A stretch of DNA of 64,000 nucleotides from CAWFFV01 sp963814985 (GTDB lineage Bacteria; Chloroflexota; Ktedonobacteria; Ktedonobacterales; Ktedonobacteraceae): NCBI GenBank assembly GCA_963814985.1, contig CAWFFV010000082.1:62001-126000 (forward strand), in the 5' to 3' direction. The position numbers were made by a program, and so were the translations under genes. Positions 9,445-20,851 of this stretch are shown here, one piece after another (the first letter of the stretch is position 1; every line of letters starts with the position of its first letter). The notes below the pieces were generated by a model that worked only from the letters and a program-made list of their open reading frames with translations, was not told the DNA's origin and searched no databases.

Positions 9445-10987
9445 TTAGTGGCGGGACAAGAACGGTAGAGCATACTCTCTATAGAAATCAGGCCTATCCT
9501 GCTGGAGCCAGCGCAATGGTTCCAGGAGAGCCGCCGGCATATTCAAAGCTACAGCCTGCTCGAAGTCTGCCATAGCTTCCATGTCACGTCTGAGAGAGGC
9601 ACACACCATGCCTTTCCAAAAATATGCTCCCCAATTCTCTGGTTCCAGAGTGAGAGCATGTTCTAGTTCCCTGAGAGCTTCCTCGACACAGTCCAATAAC
9701 CAGAGGGATACACCACGGCAGAGATAGGCATCGTAATCATTGGGATCAGCCTCAGCAATCTTCTCCAGACGTTCGGCCATACCAGAATCGGGCTGTCCCA
9801 AACACATATCAATCCACTGAGTCATCCAGCCATGATCAACATGTGTTACATCGAGATGCCAGCTATAGCGACAATCCTTCTGAGCCTGATGAATATCACC
9901 CAGACGCAGATAGGCCTTACCACGATTGTTGTAGGCACAGGCAAAATGTGGATACATATCGATGACATGATTGAAATCTTCAATTGCACTCTGGGATTCA
10001 TTGAGAGATAAATAGATGGCTCCTCGACTAAAGATGGCAATGGCATCGTCGGGAGTTTTGGTCAGGATATGGTTGTAATCTTCAATAGCTTCCCAGGATC
10101 TTTTGAGGTGATGCAAAGCCGTTGCCCGGTCACTGTAGACGGCGTCAAAAGTGGGATCGAGTTCAATTGTACGGTTATAGTCTGCCAATGCTTGCTGGTG
10201 CTGCTCAAGACTGTAATAAGCGAGGCCACGATTGTAGTGAACCATGGCAAGTGTAGGGTCCAGGGCAAGAGCATGATCAAAGTCTTTGATGGCTTCTTTA
10301 TACATGCCAAGCAGGCGATATCCTTCCCCTCGATTATTATAGGTAAATGCTATCTGAGGGTTGATAACTACAGCTTTATTATAATTTTCAATTGCCAGGA
10401 GAGGTTGTTTGCTATCAGTATAGGCTGCACCAAGCCTGTTCAGCAGCACAATATCGTTGGGTTTGAGGAGCAGAGCCATGTTAAAGTCCTGAATAGCCAG
10501 TTCACGTTTTTTGAGGGCTGCATAAGCTTGACCTCGACTCCCGTAAGCTCCCATAGACTCCGGCCTGCTCAGAATCGAGTGAGATGGCGTGGTTGAGATT
10601 CACAAGGGCTTGCTCATACTCTTCGCATGCCACATAAGCCTGCCCCCGCCCGACGAGAGACTGGAGATCGTCCGGTTGGAGGGCAAGGACCATACTGAAG
10701 TCCTGAATGGCCCGTCTATGTTCTTTTAGCAGGTAATAGGTGAGACCCCGCTGATAGTAGGCCAGAATGTACTTGGACTGAAGTTTAATGGCTTGCTCAA
10801 AGTCGCTAAGTGCATACTGGTAATCATTGAGGTTTCGGTAAACAAGAGCACGATTGTAGTAAACGGCAGCATCATGGGGTTTCAACATAATTGCGTGATT
10901 GAATTCAGCAAGAGCATGCTGGTAGTCCCTACTCTTGGCATATTCTGTTCCTCGTCTGTTATTGTCAGTTGTCAGATCAGAGTCCAT
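9445..10987 (-). CDS. Tetratricopeptide-repeat protein (frameshifted)
   Basis: About 510 aa made almost entirely of TPR units of 34 residues with the pattern AYYNRGLAY..L..Y..AI.DFN.AI.L.P. At least twelve can be counted. It has no signal peptide or membrane segment, so it is probably a cytoplasmic scaffold. The ATG at 10987 follows AAAGGAG, and a TATATA element lies shortly upstream. The N-terminal 160 residues and the rest are in different frames. The break is near 10540, within a repeat, and both sides continue the TPR register. The gene converges on queA with only 11 bp between them. Function cannot be deduced beyond protein-protein binding. Confidence 0.85.
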
Positions 10988-11040
10988 TGTGCTATTCTCC
11001 TTTGTAAAAATATATAATTGAGTATTCTCTATTCTAGAAT

Positions 11041-11415
11041 TTGACTACTCAGGCTTTTTTCCAGATTCCTCAGCGCCTTCGGCACTTTGCAAGCAGTACA
11101 TGAGTCATCCCGAATTTTTCGAACAAGAGTTCACACACTCTCAAGTGGCTTGAGAAGCGGGATTGTCAAGGGCGGTCAGCCCTTGACCGGGGGTTGGGGT
11201 GTCCCCGCAACATTTCTTTTTTTCCTCGCGCCGCCGCAGGCGGCGCATAAAAGAAGTAAAAAGAGTTTTTGGGGACACCCCAACCCCCGCCAGGAGGCTG
11301 CCGCCCCCTGGACCCCCGCTTTTGCGAACTTTTGTTTCAAAAATTCAGGATGACTCATGTATCACACAACGAGGGCAAGCCACCAACGGTGGCGAGCAGA
11401 CCCAGGTAGTTACAA
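11041..11415. repeat. Dispersed hairpin element whose centre is occupied by a MITE-like element
   Basis: The left side carries ACTACTCAGG, a T-run and box B (TTCCTCAGCGCCTTCGGCAC). The right side carries box A (AAGCCACCAACGGTGGCGAG) and CCAGGTAGTTAC. The space normally filled by the central hairpin holds the 265-bp element at 11097-11361. The outer ends are inverted relative to each other. Confidence 0.65.
11097..11361. mobile_element. MITE-like element copy A, nested inverted repeats
   Basis: Perfect 14-bp termini (TACATGAGTCATCC / GGATGACTCATGTA) extend imperfectly to about 36 bp. An inner perfect 18-bp pair lies at 11189-11206 and 11271-11288 (GGGGGTTGGGGTGTCCCC and complement), around a GC-rich core palindrome at 11228-11246 (GCGCCGCC..GGCGGCGC). 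No credible coding sequence. Related copies lie at 15901 (inverted) and 35443 (degenerate). Confidence 0.75.
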
Positions 11416-11662
11416 AATAAGGCGTTGCCTGGATCGATGCCAGTCAACGCCGAAAATGGATAAATCTTAGAGAGAGGGTGTTTGCCTGGCTCCGCTTTAT
11501 CATAAAAGATTGTTGATCATTTGTCAACGTTATTCTTGTATAATTAGGGATTTCTTATAATTTTCTTATATTTTCTTCTATTTAACTGTTCAGCTTTTGT
11601 TGCTCTTCTGAAAGATTGTAGACTCCATAGCGAAGAGTCACTTCCCCAAAGTCGTAGCTCAA

Positions 11663-12616
11663 CTAAAAAGGAACAATCCACTCTTTTAGCCAGCTTTGTG
11701 TCTGATGGTCACGCACGCGAATGCGAGCTTGCTGACGGTAGATACGGATAGCGAAAGAGGGAAGTACATCGGGATCATCTGTTCGATATGTGATTGACGA
11801 ATGGTCAGCACTAAGTTGTGGGCCTGTGTGTCTTCCCGTATACCAGGGCGACATCAGGTTCACAAAGGTAACGACATGAGCACCGAGTTGTTCAGTGCAG
11901 ACCAGATTAGGAGCCTCCCATCCTGAATGGGTGTGACCACTAAAGCAGAGGCATGCGTTGTTGTGACGAGCAAGAATATTGCGTATTTCCTGCGAATTTT
12001 CTGGTGCGAAAAAATTTTGGAGCGAGTGGTAGTCACGGTGGCGTTCTATATCACGATCCAGGACAGTATTATGGAGAGGACAATGCAGAAAGATCAACGC
12101 AGGATGATCCGCATAGGTTGCCAGTGTCGTTTCCAAAAAAGTCAATGTTTCCTGCGAGATGAACACATATGCGGGATCTTGTAACGTTGCAGGATCGGGA
12201 TAGTCTAGCATAATGCACACGATATCACCGGCCTGCCAGATATAGCGTAAAGGTTTCTTCCAGATAGTGGTAAAGAGTTCTTTTGTGTATAGCGGATCTT
12301 CTCTGGCTGGAAGGTAGAACTCGTGGTTACCAATTCCTGGATAAAATGGAATATCGCCCAATTGTGACTCAATCTCTGTGCGTGCGAGGAGGAAATTCTC
12401 CAGGGCACATGTCTCCACAAGGTCACCTGGTGAAACACAAAAAGCTGGCCGTTCCCCTTCTTGCCAGAGTGTGTGCAGGTCTTGAAACATTGGGGCAAAA
12501 CGCTGCGTGTGAACCTGTTGCCATGCAGGTATGGTGCGGTAATGCATGTCACCAATCGCCCAAAAATAGAGCAATTCCTGGTTATCAGTGGACATGGGTT
12601 GTTGCAGACTATCCAT
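11663..12616 (-). CDS. Calcineurin-like metallophosphoesterase
   Basis: 317 aa. The five metallophosphoesterase motifs are in order: GDMHY (residue 18 region), SPGDLVE, GIGNHEF, FLHCPLH and SGHTHSGWE. These residues bind two metal ions. No signal peptide is visible, so it is probably a cytoplasmic phosphodiesterase or phosphatase of unknown substrate. It starts 22 bp after the receiver protein at 12639-13013, forming the third gene of a histidine kinase, receiver and phosphoesterase operon. The placement suggests it may be an output or accessory enzyme of that pathway (inference). Confidence 0.87.
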   Translation of the reverse strand: MDSLQQPMSTDNQELLYFWAIGDMHYRTIPAWQQVHTQRFAPMFQDLHTLWQEGERPAFCVSPGDLVETCALENFLLARTEIESQLGDIPFYPGIGNHEFYLPAREDPLYTKELFTTIWKKPLRYIWQAGDIVCIMLDYPDPATLQDPAYVFISQETLTFLETTLATYADHPALIFLHCPLHNTVLDRDIERHRDYHSLQNFFAPENSQEIRNILARHNNACLCFSGHTHSGWEAPNLVCTEQLGAHVVTFVNLMSPWYTGRHTGPQLSADHSSITYRTDDPDVLPSFAIRIYRQQARIRVRDHQTQSWLKEWIVPF

Positions 12617-12638
12617 AGATTTTCCTCATGGGCGAAAT

Positions 12639-13013
12639 TTATCCCATATAAGGTTGAAGAGTGCGTATCACGTCATCAACCACAAAGGGTTTGGGCATAG
12701 TCACATCCACATTGAGGGAGACTGTCTGATCCAGATTATCCATAGCCGACATTAAAACAATGATATGGCGATTGCGTAGTTGTGGGTCTGCATTGAGTTG
12801 TCGACAGACCTCTCGCCCGTCTACTATGGGCATCATCAGGTCAAGGAAGACCAGATAACTCTCGTCTCCGCGCAACTTCTCCAGTGCTTCACGCCCATTG
12901 CGTGCTATCTGGATAGCATATCCCTCAAAATCAAGGATATCCACCATCATATTGCGAATAGCCGGATCATCGTCTACCACTAATACTTTATGAGGTTTGA
13001 TACTCGCTCTCAT
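12639..13013 (-). CDS. Response-regulator receiver protein
   Basis: 124 aa, a single receiver domain. VVDDD at residues 12-16, phospho-Asp in FLDLMMP near residue 57, Ser in VLMSAMD and Lys in MPKPF. No DNA-binding domain. The start overlaps the end of the upstream histidine kinase by 26 bp, so the pair is translationally coupled and almost certainly cognate. Confidence 0.9.
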   Translation of the reverse strand: MRASIKPHKVLVVDDDPAIRNMMVDILDFEGYAIQIARNGREALEKLRGDESYLVFLDLMMPIVDGREVCRQLNADPQLRNRHIIVLMSAMDNLDQTVSLNVDVTMPKPFVVDDVIRTLQPYMG

Positions 13014-15682
13014 CCTGTTCTCCGGTTTGTTTTAGTGCATCGGTACGTAGCAGGTAAAAACTAAAAGTAGACCCCTCATTGGGAATACTGTTTTCCAGAC
13101 CGAGCTTGCCACCCATGGCCTCTATGTAGCAACGGCAAAGCCACAGGCCCAGCCCTGAACCTCGTACGGGTGTCGTGATTGAGCGTGGGGCGCGAACAAA
13201 CTTCTCAAAGATACGTTTCTGGTCTTCGAGGATGATGCCCTCACCTTTGTCTTGTACACGTATCAACACGACTGGTGTATCTCCCTCTTCAACCAGCAAT
13301 GCATGATCAACTTCATCGGGTAATATTTCAGCAACTTCTGCCAATGTTATACTGCAGGCCGAGAGCATGATTTGACCAAATGGAGCATACTTGGTGGCGT
13401 TTTCCAGCAGGTTTGTCAACACCTGACGAAAGCGTACCGCGTCAGCTTGCACCCACAGGTTAGGATCGACCTGCAACACAATCTTCTGTTCATTGTTGAT
13501 ACTCAGCATATTGGTGGAAATTTGTGCTGCTGCAAGAACTTGTATAGGAGACATTTGCAGTGAATCAAGTCGTTTATCCACTGCACCAACATGTGCTGCT
13601 TCTGTCATCTTCCCCACCTGATCGGTAAGTTGTTGGGCGGCATTAGAAATCGCCGTCGCGAAATTCAGGATTTGTGCAGGGGAAATACGTGCACTTTGCC
13701 GTTTCAGCAAGCTCGAATAGCCACTGACGGCAGTGAGCGGCGTGCGTAGTTCGTGTGATACAGTGACCAGAAATTCATCCTTGAGCTTATCCATCCGTTG
13801 TAGCTCGGCATAGGCCACTTCGCGCTCTTCATAGAGCTGCGCATTCCGAATGGCGCTTGTTGCCTGAGCACAGATCGCGAGAAGCGTAACAACATCCTTC
13901 GGATTGAAGTTGGCGACCCTCTCCTGGAGTCGGTATTGCCAGAACACCAATGAGTTCTGCCTGGTTGAACATGGGAATCATCAGCATTTGTTTAATATAT
14001 GTCTCGCGTAGAAAGATGGCTCCCCCCTCAGCACTCGCTTGTGCGATTTCTTCTAACTTAGGTTGATCCAGGATGAAGTATAGTTCGTTCATGGATTGTT
14101 CCAGAGAGGTCCCTTTGACTTGCAAGTGTATCATTTTAATGAGTTTATCATGTTCCTCCTGGTTACGGGGGGGCATCAATGCTGGGAGCGCGCTCCCATC
14201 ATCTGCCATACTGAAGGTGGTTGGAGAATAGATGGCATGAGCAATAAGTTCTTCTTTTGTAGATGAGGGTTGGAAGAAGACACAGAGGTCGGCCCTGGCC
14301 AACTTTGCAGCCTCCTCAACCAGTTTATTGAGGAGTTCTGCCACGTTAAGTACCGAACTAATGTCCTGGAGCTTACTGATGATCCCTGCTACCTCGGCTT
14401 CACGCTGCTTTGCTTCTTGCCGTAAAAGCCTGTCTTGTTCATAGAGCTTTGCGTTTTCGGTGCTAACTGCAACGATCTGCATCATCGTCTCCAGAACCAG
14501 AATCTCTTCCTGATGGTAAGCCTTGGGATGTGTGGTAGTCAGACAAAGCGAACCAGTTGCCCGGTTAAACATCTTCATCGGGAGGAGCAAAAAGGATCTG
14601 GCTTGCCGCTGATCACCCCAGGTACCTGTGAGCAGTTCCTTGTATTCAAGCGCCCTGGCAGGCTCCTGTATTGGTGAGAATTGTAAGGTGCGCATCTCTG
14701 TCTGGACAGTCTGCCACCAGACCGGACAGTCACTCTTGAGCTTAATGATGGGCTGCTCAGCAAGATTTTTGACGCGTACGCCGTTGTGTATAGCGAACAC
14801 GTCGTAGATCTTCTCCGTATCTCGATCATAGACCGTGAAGAGCATCGAGGAGACATTGACCATGTGTGCTACAAATTGGTAGATATTTTCCACAAGATCT
14901 GATAACTTCAGTGAAGTTGGAAAGGCGGTGCTAATCTCTTGCAAATGCTGGAGATACCCACTGGTATGCTGCTGCGAGCGTTGCAGGCGATAATTTTGCA
15001 GGTAGAGGGTAATGCGTTCGGTGTATTGTAATGCTTCTGTTCGTTGTTTTTGCTGAAAACCGGATCCAATGCCGGAGGTCGTCCGGTAAAGGACAATCAC
15101 CCCTAGAACACTCGATGAATATTTTCGTTCGATGCCATCGAAAGGTGTTGTTTCTTGGATGGGCACGACGAGGTAAGAGTCGGGAATAACATCCGTGCGA
15201 ATTGGTTGTAAGCGTCCTTTATGAAATGCATCAAGATACTCTTCATGGCTCATGATATAAGACTCGTTCTTGAGCCAACTACGTCCAATGATGTCCTCTC
15301 CAAGTGGTACGGCAGCACCTACAGGAAAAAGCTCACTCTGTTGTGGCGTGATTTCGTCTAACTCTTCGAGGGGCTGCGTTGTTCGTCCTACGGCTGGAAG
15401 AGACGGCGATGTATCATTCTCCAGATGTACGGGATTGTGACGTTTAGGTACCCTTATGCCACCTGATCCTATTCTTAGAGATGATGTGGCTGTATGGGTA
15501 CCGCGCAAGCGTACATGCATATAGGTTTTCATCAGACCACCAGTGCTCTCATCGCATAATGCAATGCAGGCACCTTGCGCCGTAAATTGAACCATCATTT
15601 GTTTTAAGAGGTACTTTAACAATGCCGATGGGTAAAACTCATCAGCATATGGCTCAAGCCCTCCGGTAGTAGAGGTAGACAT
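12988..15682 (-). CDS. Multi-GAF sensor histidine kinase (frameshifted)
   Basis: About 890 aa when the two overlapping frames are joined near 13935. The N-terminal two thirds hold at least three GAF-like domains (about residues 30-220, 245-400, 440-600) linked by coiled coils, and no transmembrane segment, so this is a soluble sensor. The kinase core has the H-box KDEFLVTVSHELRTPL, N-box LLENATKYAP, G1 VQDKGEGI and G2 GSGLGLWLC. The ATG at 15682 is preceded by GAGGAG. It is expected to phosphorylate the overlapping receiver protein. The break falls inside the last GAF domain, whose two halves match up. Ligands unknown. Confidence 0.9.
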
Positions 15683-16323
15683 GTGGTGCTCCTCACGTTT
15701 CTAGCAGAAAGCGCTAGGAAGCGCAGGAATATAGTTGGGCTGAAAGCGTGTAACTCTCACAAAATTCTTGTAAAGTCTAGCATATCATACGTCCCTGTGA
15801 TATTCAACTCTAGAGATGAGATTTTTGGGGTCTGAAAATATTTTTGCTAAGAGGGTTACTTTTAGTTTTCCTCCTCTTTCGCCGCTACGCGGCCCACTCT
15901 GCATGAGTCATCCCAAACTTTTGTTTCAAAAGTTCGCAAAAGCAAGGGTGCAGGGAGCGCAGCATCCCTGCCGGGGTCTGGGGTGTCCCCAGAAACTTTT
16001 TTAACCACTTGCGGCGCCGCAGGCGGCGCGAGAAAAAAGAAAGCTTTTTTGGGGACACCCCAAACCCCTGGTCAAGGGCTGGCCGCCCTTGACAATCCCG
16101 CTTCTCAAGCAGCTTGAGAGAGAGCGAACTTTTGTTTGAAAAATTCGAGGGAATCAGAAAAAGCCATGAAAGCTTTGCAATAAACTTGCTCTTATGGTAC
16201 TATAGGCGGAGATTAGAATTTTGTATACACTTACAACAATCTACAACTAGAGAATTTCCCTAGAAATAAAAAACCAATAGCCTTCATAGTCATACTACGT
16301 TTTTTTAATAAAGAGGTAGATAT
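15683..16323. other. 640-bp intergenic region dominated by a MITE-like repeat
   Basis: Apart from the repeat at 15901-16151 and the divergent promoters expected for the histidine kinase (left) and the Sm-like gene (right), no gene or RNA is recognisable. Confidence 0.6.
15901..16151. mobile_element. MITE-like element copy B (inverted relative to copy A)
   Basis: Begins GCATGAGTCATCC and contains ACTTTTGTTTCAAAAGTTCG. The inner 18-bp pair is at 15973-15990 and 16051-16068 (GGGGTCTGGGGTGTCCCC against GGGGACACCCCAAACCCC, one mismatch), around the core GGCGCCGCAGGCGGCGC. The right end is degenerate (AAAATTCGAGGGAATCAG). It lies next to the NTPase block. Confidence 0.7.
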
Positions 16324-16638
16324 ATGGTGAATGAAAACGCCTTGCGTCTCCAGAGGCAAGTCCCTCTTGGTAGCAATGTTGAAATCTGGCTGAAAAATGG
16401 GAAGGAAGTCTCTGGAATCCTTGATGAGATCAGTACAACCCATCTGACACTTAAACAGCCATCAGGAGCCATCTCAGCGCGTGTTCCAATGGACAAGGTT
16501 GATGGCTGGCTCCTCCTGAGCCAGGAGACAAATGGAACAGATCAGCAAGCAAACGTTGGGGCGACAGAAGGCTATCTTGCCCCATCCTTACAGACAACGA
16601 GCATGCAATTTCCGCGACAAATATTATCCCGGCAGTAA
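16324..16638 (+). CDS. Small Sm/LSm-like domain protein or N-terminus of the following NTPase
   Basis: 104 aa. Residues 10-60 (VPLGSNVEIWLKNGKEVSG, then ILDEISTTHLTLKQPSGAI) have the alternating strands and NGKEVSG turn of a small Sm-like beta barrel. Residues 61-104 are polar and low in structure. The ATG at 16324 follows a purine-rich AAAGAGG. It stops 13 bp before the next open segment in another frame. A third frame bridges the two, so it may be the N-terminal domain of one long protein broken by indels. The family assignment rests on pattern only; nucleic-acid binding would be inference. Confidence 0.55.
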   Translation: MVNENALRLQRQVPLGSNVEIWLKNGKEVSGILDEISTTHLTLKQPSGAISARVPMDKVDGWLLLSQETNGTDQQANVGATEGYLAPSLQTTSMQFPRQILSRQ

Positions 16639-16651
16639 ATAATGCTCTTCA

Positions 16652-19600
16652 ATGAGACAAGTACAGCGAAAGCTGGTCGAAATAGATGCTTTTTTTGATA
16701 GTAAGGTGCAAGCTGTCCGCTGTGAGATAGAGTCACCAGACCTGCATACTCCTACAGATGAAATGAAACAGAGCACCAGCCATCGCGACTTACACGGAAA
16801 ATGGGATAGTATTCACCAGAGCTATCGTTATGCCATTGATATGATATCAAACGATTGCCAGAGATCATTGCGGATCTTAAGCTTCTCATTCAAAGTAATC
16901 CATCTCTTAAGAGTTTAAGAAGAGTTCTTCCCTATTTCCAATATATAGCGGAAAAATTTCCTGAAGCACTGAAAAGCTATAAAGAGCTCTGCTTAATTAC
17001 GCAGGCTGCCAATGACTGGTATAATCTGGCCGCGCTCGCACTCAAAATGAATGACATCCTCTTAACATGTTATGCCTTAGAACAGGTTTTTACACGTTCA
17101 CCACTACAACGCGAATCTCCGGAATGGTATATCTATCTAAAACTGATAAAATCCTCTGAAAACTATTTTCTCTTGAAACGTCTCTATGCCTCAGTAAAGG
17201 CTAATCTGGAAAAAGATGAGGAAGATCTTTTTCTTGAGACATGCATCTATATCCTCAAGAGAACAGGAAAAGAAGATGCTGCTTCTCTTCTGATACGATC
17301 CTGGTATCAGGAAAGTCCCATGCCATCTCTGATCGAGAACGCATTAAGCAATTTTGGAGATGCGACATATAACCCTTATAAAGATATTCTGTCAGAAATA
17401 ACCAGCTTAGAGCAGAGTATAGCAAACGAACGAAAGAAGAGTGAGCCTGTTGTCAAGCCGCAACCATCGCTATCCAATCCGCCAGCGAAGCCAGTATCCA
17501 ATCTGCCAGCAAAGTCGGCACCCAATTCTTCGGTAAAGGCTTATTCTGCACCATCGAAACCAGGTCTCTATAAACAGGCAAAAGACATCCTGGATAAAGG
17601 CAAAGAGAAAGAAAAAGCAATTTCCTTATTGAAGGAAGCGATAGAAAAAGGCGATAATCCTGGGCTGGCCCTTGGGCAACTTGTCTCATACTATTCTCAA
17701 CTGAACGAGCATGATATGATTATCTCGCTTCTTGAAACATATAAGCATGTAGACTATAGTCGTAGTAAAAGGATCAATGCCTTAACTGAAGCATATTGGC
17801 AGAAAAAGGATTATCAGAAGACAATCGAACCTCTAACGGAGGCCATCAAAGACCTTCCTAAGGATGCCCCACAGACTAAAAGAGTCTATAGGTACCAGCA
17901 GATGGCTTCTTGCTATATGCACCTGCAAGAATTTAAAAAAGCACAAGAGTGGTGGGAAAAGATTATTAAGATCAAAGAGGATTATAGCGCGGCAAAAAGA
18001 AATATTGCGATCTGTCTGATACATCTGGGAGACATCGAGGGCGCAAAAGAGAAGCTAAAAGATCTTCCTTCCGATGAAAAAGCTGCGGAATTGCTTGATA
18101 AGATTAACAATGTAGGAGTCACAGAGGCCACAAGCCAGGCGATGCAAAGCGATAAAAATCAAAGATTAGTATATGATCAGTTGACTCCATATAGCCTATT
18201 TTTCCTTGAGCGTTGTAAGTATGAGGGAGCGCGTGACAGCAAAAGAATACTTCAAATCTTTGATAAAGGTGATGTTACAGATTTGGAGTGGAGGGCCAAC
18301 GATGCAACGAAAGAGCGTCCATTAGAACGTGCTGAAAAATATCTTTCGGCGGCAAAGATTTGTTTTGAGGTAGAAGACTTATTTGGCGATGAAACTTTTG
18401 ATCGGGGACGGAAAGACCTTTGCCGTAGTTTTATCGCGCGGGGGGATGCTGCTGCCGAAAAACAGGATTTAGACGCAGCCTGCGAGTGGTATAGTGAAGC
18501 GCTCAAAGTTTATGGTGAAGACAAGGGGCGTGAGAATAATGACGGCATCACTGCCAGGTCTCTTGCCCTGGTAAACTTCATCTATGCAAGTGCAGGAAAA
18601 TATGAAGATATTCCGTGGATCGAAAATGATGCCGAAGTCCCAAATACACTGGAGTCTTTTCTTGCGGATTACAATGATGAGCCAGAGAAGATTTTTCGCA
18701 GGATTGTTTATCTGATTGCCCGGAGTAAATATGCTGCTGAAGTAATGCTGAATATCATGTACGAGCCATCAATACGAGAAAAGTCATTGGAGTATTTACA
18801 AAAAAGAGGAATATACACTCCTACGGGCGACGAGGTGACAGAGCCGGATTTTCACAAGTTCTGGCAACGGCCAGCAAGTGATTTTCAAGAAAAAATCAAA
18901 GAAATTTATATCCAACTTAACTCAATCGAGAAAGTAGAGCTGGCCAGTCTCGACTCTGTAGAAGATTGCCGGAGACGAATTGATAAAATTGAGCCAAGTC
19001 TCGATTTCCCTCAGGATGCTACTTTCTTAAGAGAGCTTAAGACAATTTTGAGCTTTGTCTGCAACCTCTGTAAACAGACCGACTTTGACGGAAAAAATGA
19101 CTCTTGTCGAGATATTAATAAGGCTTGTCAAGATTTGTTAAGAGATATTGAACTGAAGCCCACTATTCTTTCCATAGAAAAAATTCATTCCCTTGTCTCA
19201 AGGATTCAGCAAGATACAGAGAAGTACCATCAGCATATTAAGCAGGAACTTATGCCTCATGTGACATTACGTCTGCCAGATGGGAAACGTTCACAAACAG
19301 TCGAAGACCGCAACATACGTGTGCAAATTGTCATTGAGAACGAAGCAGGTCGCAGGGCCGCTGTTACACCAAAACTTCTCGTCGATCCAGGCGGGGAGGA
19401 AATTAGATATGAAGGGTTATTGCGTGGCGGAAAGTCTGAGATATTAACTGTTCCGCTGACTCTAACAGATCAAGCGATCAATGAGAAAGCGTTTTCATTG
19501 TCGGTTCGCGTTCAATATCGCACAAATTTATCAGAGGAACCTTGCTTTAATGGCCCGTTTAAATTTTCAATTCGACTTGATTCATCAGGGGAGTTCAAGG

Positions 19601-19692
19601 ATATCCCTAATCCCTATAGCATTTATGCTGGTGGGAGGCCTGTAGAAAAGGAAGAGATGTTTTTGGCCGGCGTGAGTTTATTGATCATGTGA
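16652..19692 (+). CDS. TPR and beta-sandwich region of a giant STAND/AAA_16-type NTPase
   Basis: A frame change near 16855 joins 16652-16855 to the long frame ending at 19692 (945 aa). Early residues are helical. A linker rich in P, S and A (around 17450-17560) precedes a TPR array (about 17570-18110). A helical middle region follows, then a CARDB-like beta-sandwich (VQIVIENEAGRRAAVTPKLL, about 19250-19600). It ends PYSIYAGGRPVEKEEMF and should continue FGRREFIDHV. Adding one T to the T-run at 19662-19666 joins it in frame to the ATPase that follows. That motif (PV..EEMFFGR.E) typically precedes AAA_16/STAND NTPase domains. The TPRs are probably a sensor or scaffold. Base use is AT-richer than the neighbours. 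Confidence 0.7.
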
Positions 19693-20816
19693 TAAATACA
19701 ATTAATGACTCTGGAACACAAAATATATCTTTTGCCATCTATGGACAGATGCGTTCCGGGAAAACGTCTATCCTGCTTCATCTGATGCAAGATCTCAGAC
19801 AGAATCCAAAATATAATTCAAAATATCTTGTCGTCTATCTGAATAGCATGGGCGGATTTTTCCCTGAAGAAGGAGCTTCAGTATTTAGCCAGATTTTGTG
19901 GAGAATCCTTGAGGAAACACAAGCAGAAATCAGAGAAAAAGTAGAGAATGGGTTTTCACCTCTTTTTATGGAACTTCCTCAAAATCTGAGAGAATTTTGT
20001 GGGCATCCCGCTGTGGGTCAATATTTTATTAGCTTGTTTAAAACCTTTCTGCAAAGAGCTTCTCAGACTCAAGATTGGCAAAAAATAAAAATCATTGTTT
20101 GTATTGACGAGTTTACTTATCTCTACGAATATATTATCAAGGGGGATCTTCCGGGTGAATTTATGCATTACTGGAAGGCCATTTTGCAAGAAAATCTCTT
20201 CAGTACAATTCTGGTTGGCACTGATGCCATGCCGAAATTTATCGACCGATTTTCTAACGATTTGGCGGTGTCAGAGAAGTCTCGTGTTACATATCTGAGT
20301 CGGGATTCTGCCAAAATGCTCATAGAAAATCCCATCAGGATGATAAATGGGGAGAGTCGCTATAAAGAGCAATCCGTTGATTATATTATCAAGTTAACGG
20401 CTGGGAGCGCTTTCTTCATTCAGAAATTATGTGATCGTCTTGTTCAGTATATGAATAGAAATAAAATAGAGCTGATCACCCAGGCTGATGTGATAAATCT
20501 CAAAAACGAAATTCTTCGTAGTGAACGACCACAAGATTGGCACTTTAATAATATTATTATGTCAGGAGATACCTCGTCTGATGCTATATCACAAAAAGAT
20601 ATCGAAGCTGTTTTGAAAGAAATTGCTCTAAATAGCAGCGACGGCTTCTGTCATCGCAATGATATCAAATATCAAACAGGAGCAAAACTTGATGATATTT
20701 TGAACGACCTGGAAAATAGAGATGTAATTGAAAGCGAAGTAATTGGGAGAGATGGACAGAAGAAATATAAGATTAAAGTAGAGCTCTATAAAGAATGGCT
20801 CTTGAAGAGCTTGTAA
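19689..20816 (+). CDS. P-loop NTPase domain with winged helix, continuation of the TPR protein
   Basis: 375 aa. Walker A YGQMRSGKTS near residue 18, Walker B KIIVCIDEFTYLYE near residue 140, sensor-like TILVGTDAMP, then the helical lid typical of AAA_16 (LTAGSAFFIQKLCDRLVQY). The C-terminal 80 residues (SQKDIEAVLKEIA, then YKIKVELYKEWL) look like a winged helix. It overlaps the preceding frame by 4 bp. A one-base deletion in a T5 run explains why it is separate; the FGRREFIDHV motif spans the junction. Predicted to be a regulatory ATPase switch, cytoplasmic. It is followed after 35 bp by a second NTPase, a two-gene unit. Confidence 0.75.
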   Translation: MINTINDSGTQNISFAIYGQMRSGKTSILLHLMQDLRQNPKYNSKYLVVYLNSMGGFFPEEGASVFSQILWRILEETQAEIREKVENGFSPLFMELPQNLREFCGHPAVGQYFISLFKTFLQRASQTQDWQKIKIIVCIDEFTYLYEYIIKGDLPGEFMHYWKAILQENLFSTILVGTDAMPKFIDRFSNDLAVSEKSRVTYLSRDSAKMLIENPIRMINGESRYKEQSVDYIIKLTAGSAFFIQKLCDRLVQYMNRNKIELITQADVINLKNEILRSERPQDWHFNNIIMSGDTSSDAISQKDIEAVLKEIALNSSDGFCHRNDIKYQTGAKLDDILNDLENRDVIESEVIGRDGQKKYKIKVELYKEWLLKSL

Positions 20817-20851
20817 GCTCCAATGGCTCTGATCGATAAGGAGAAGTCTCT

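Noticed and set aside
11087..11420. Overlapping open frames on both strands across the MITE-like element
   Set aside because: They consist of the inverted-repeat sequence itself, are arginine- or proline-rich without motifs and have no ribosome sites.
15816..16004. Short open frame before the NTPase block
   Set aside because: It reads through the end of MITE-like copy B; composition follows the repeat.
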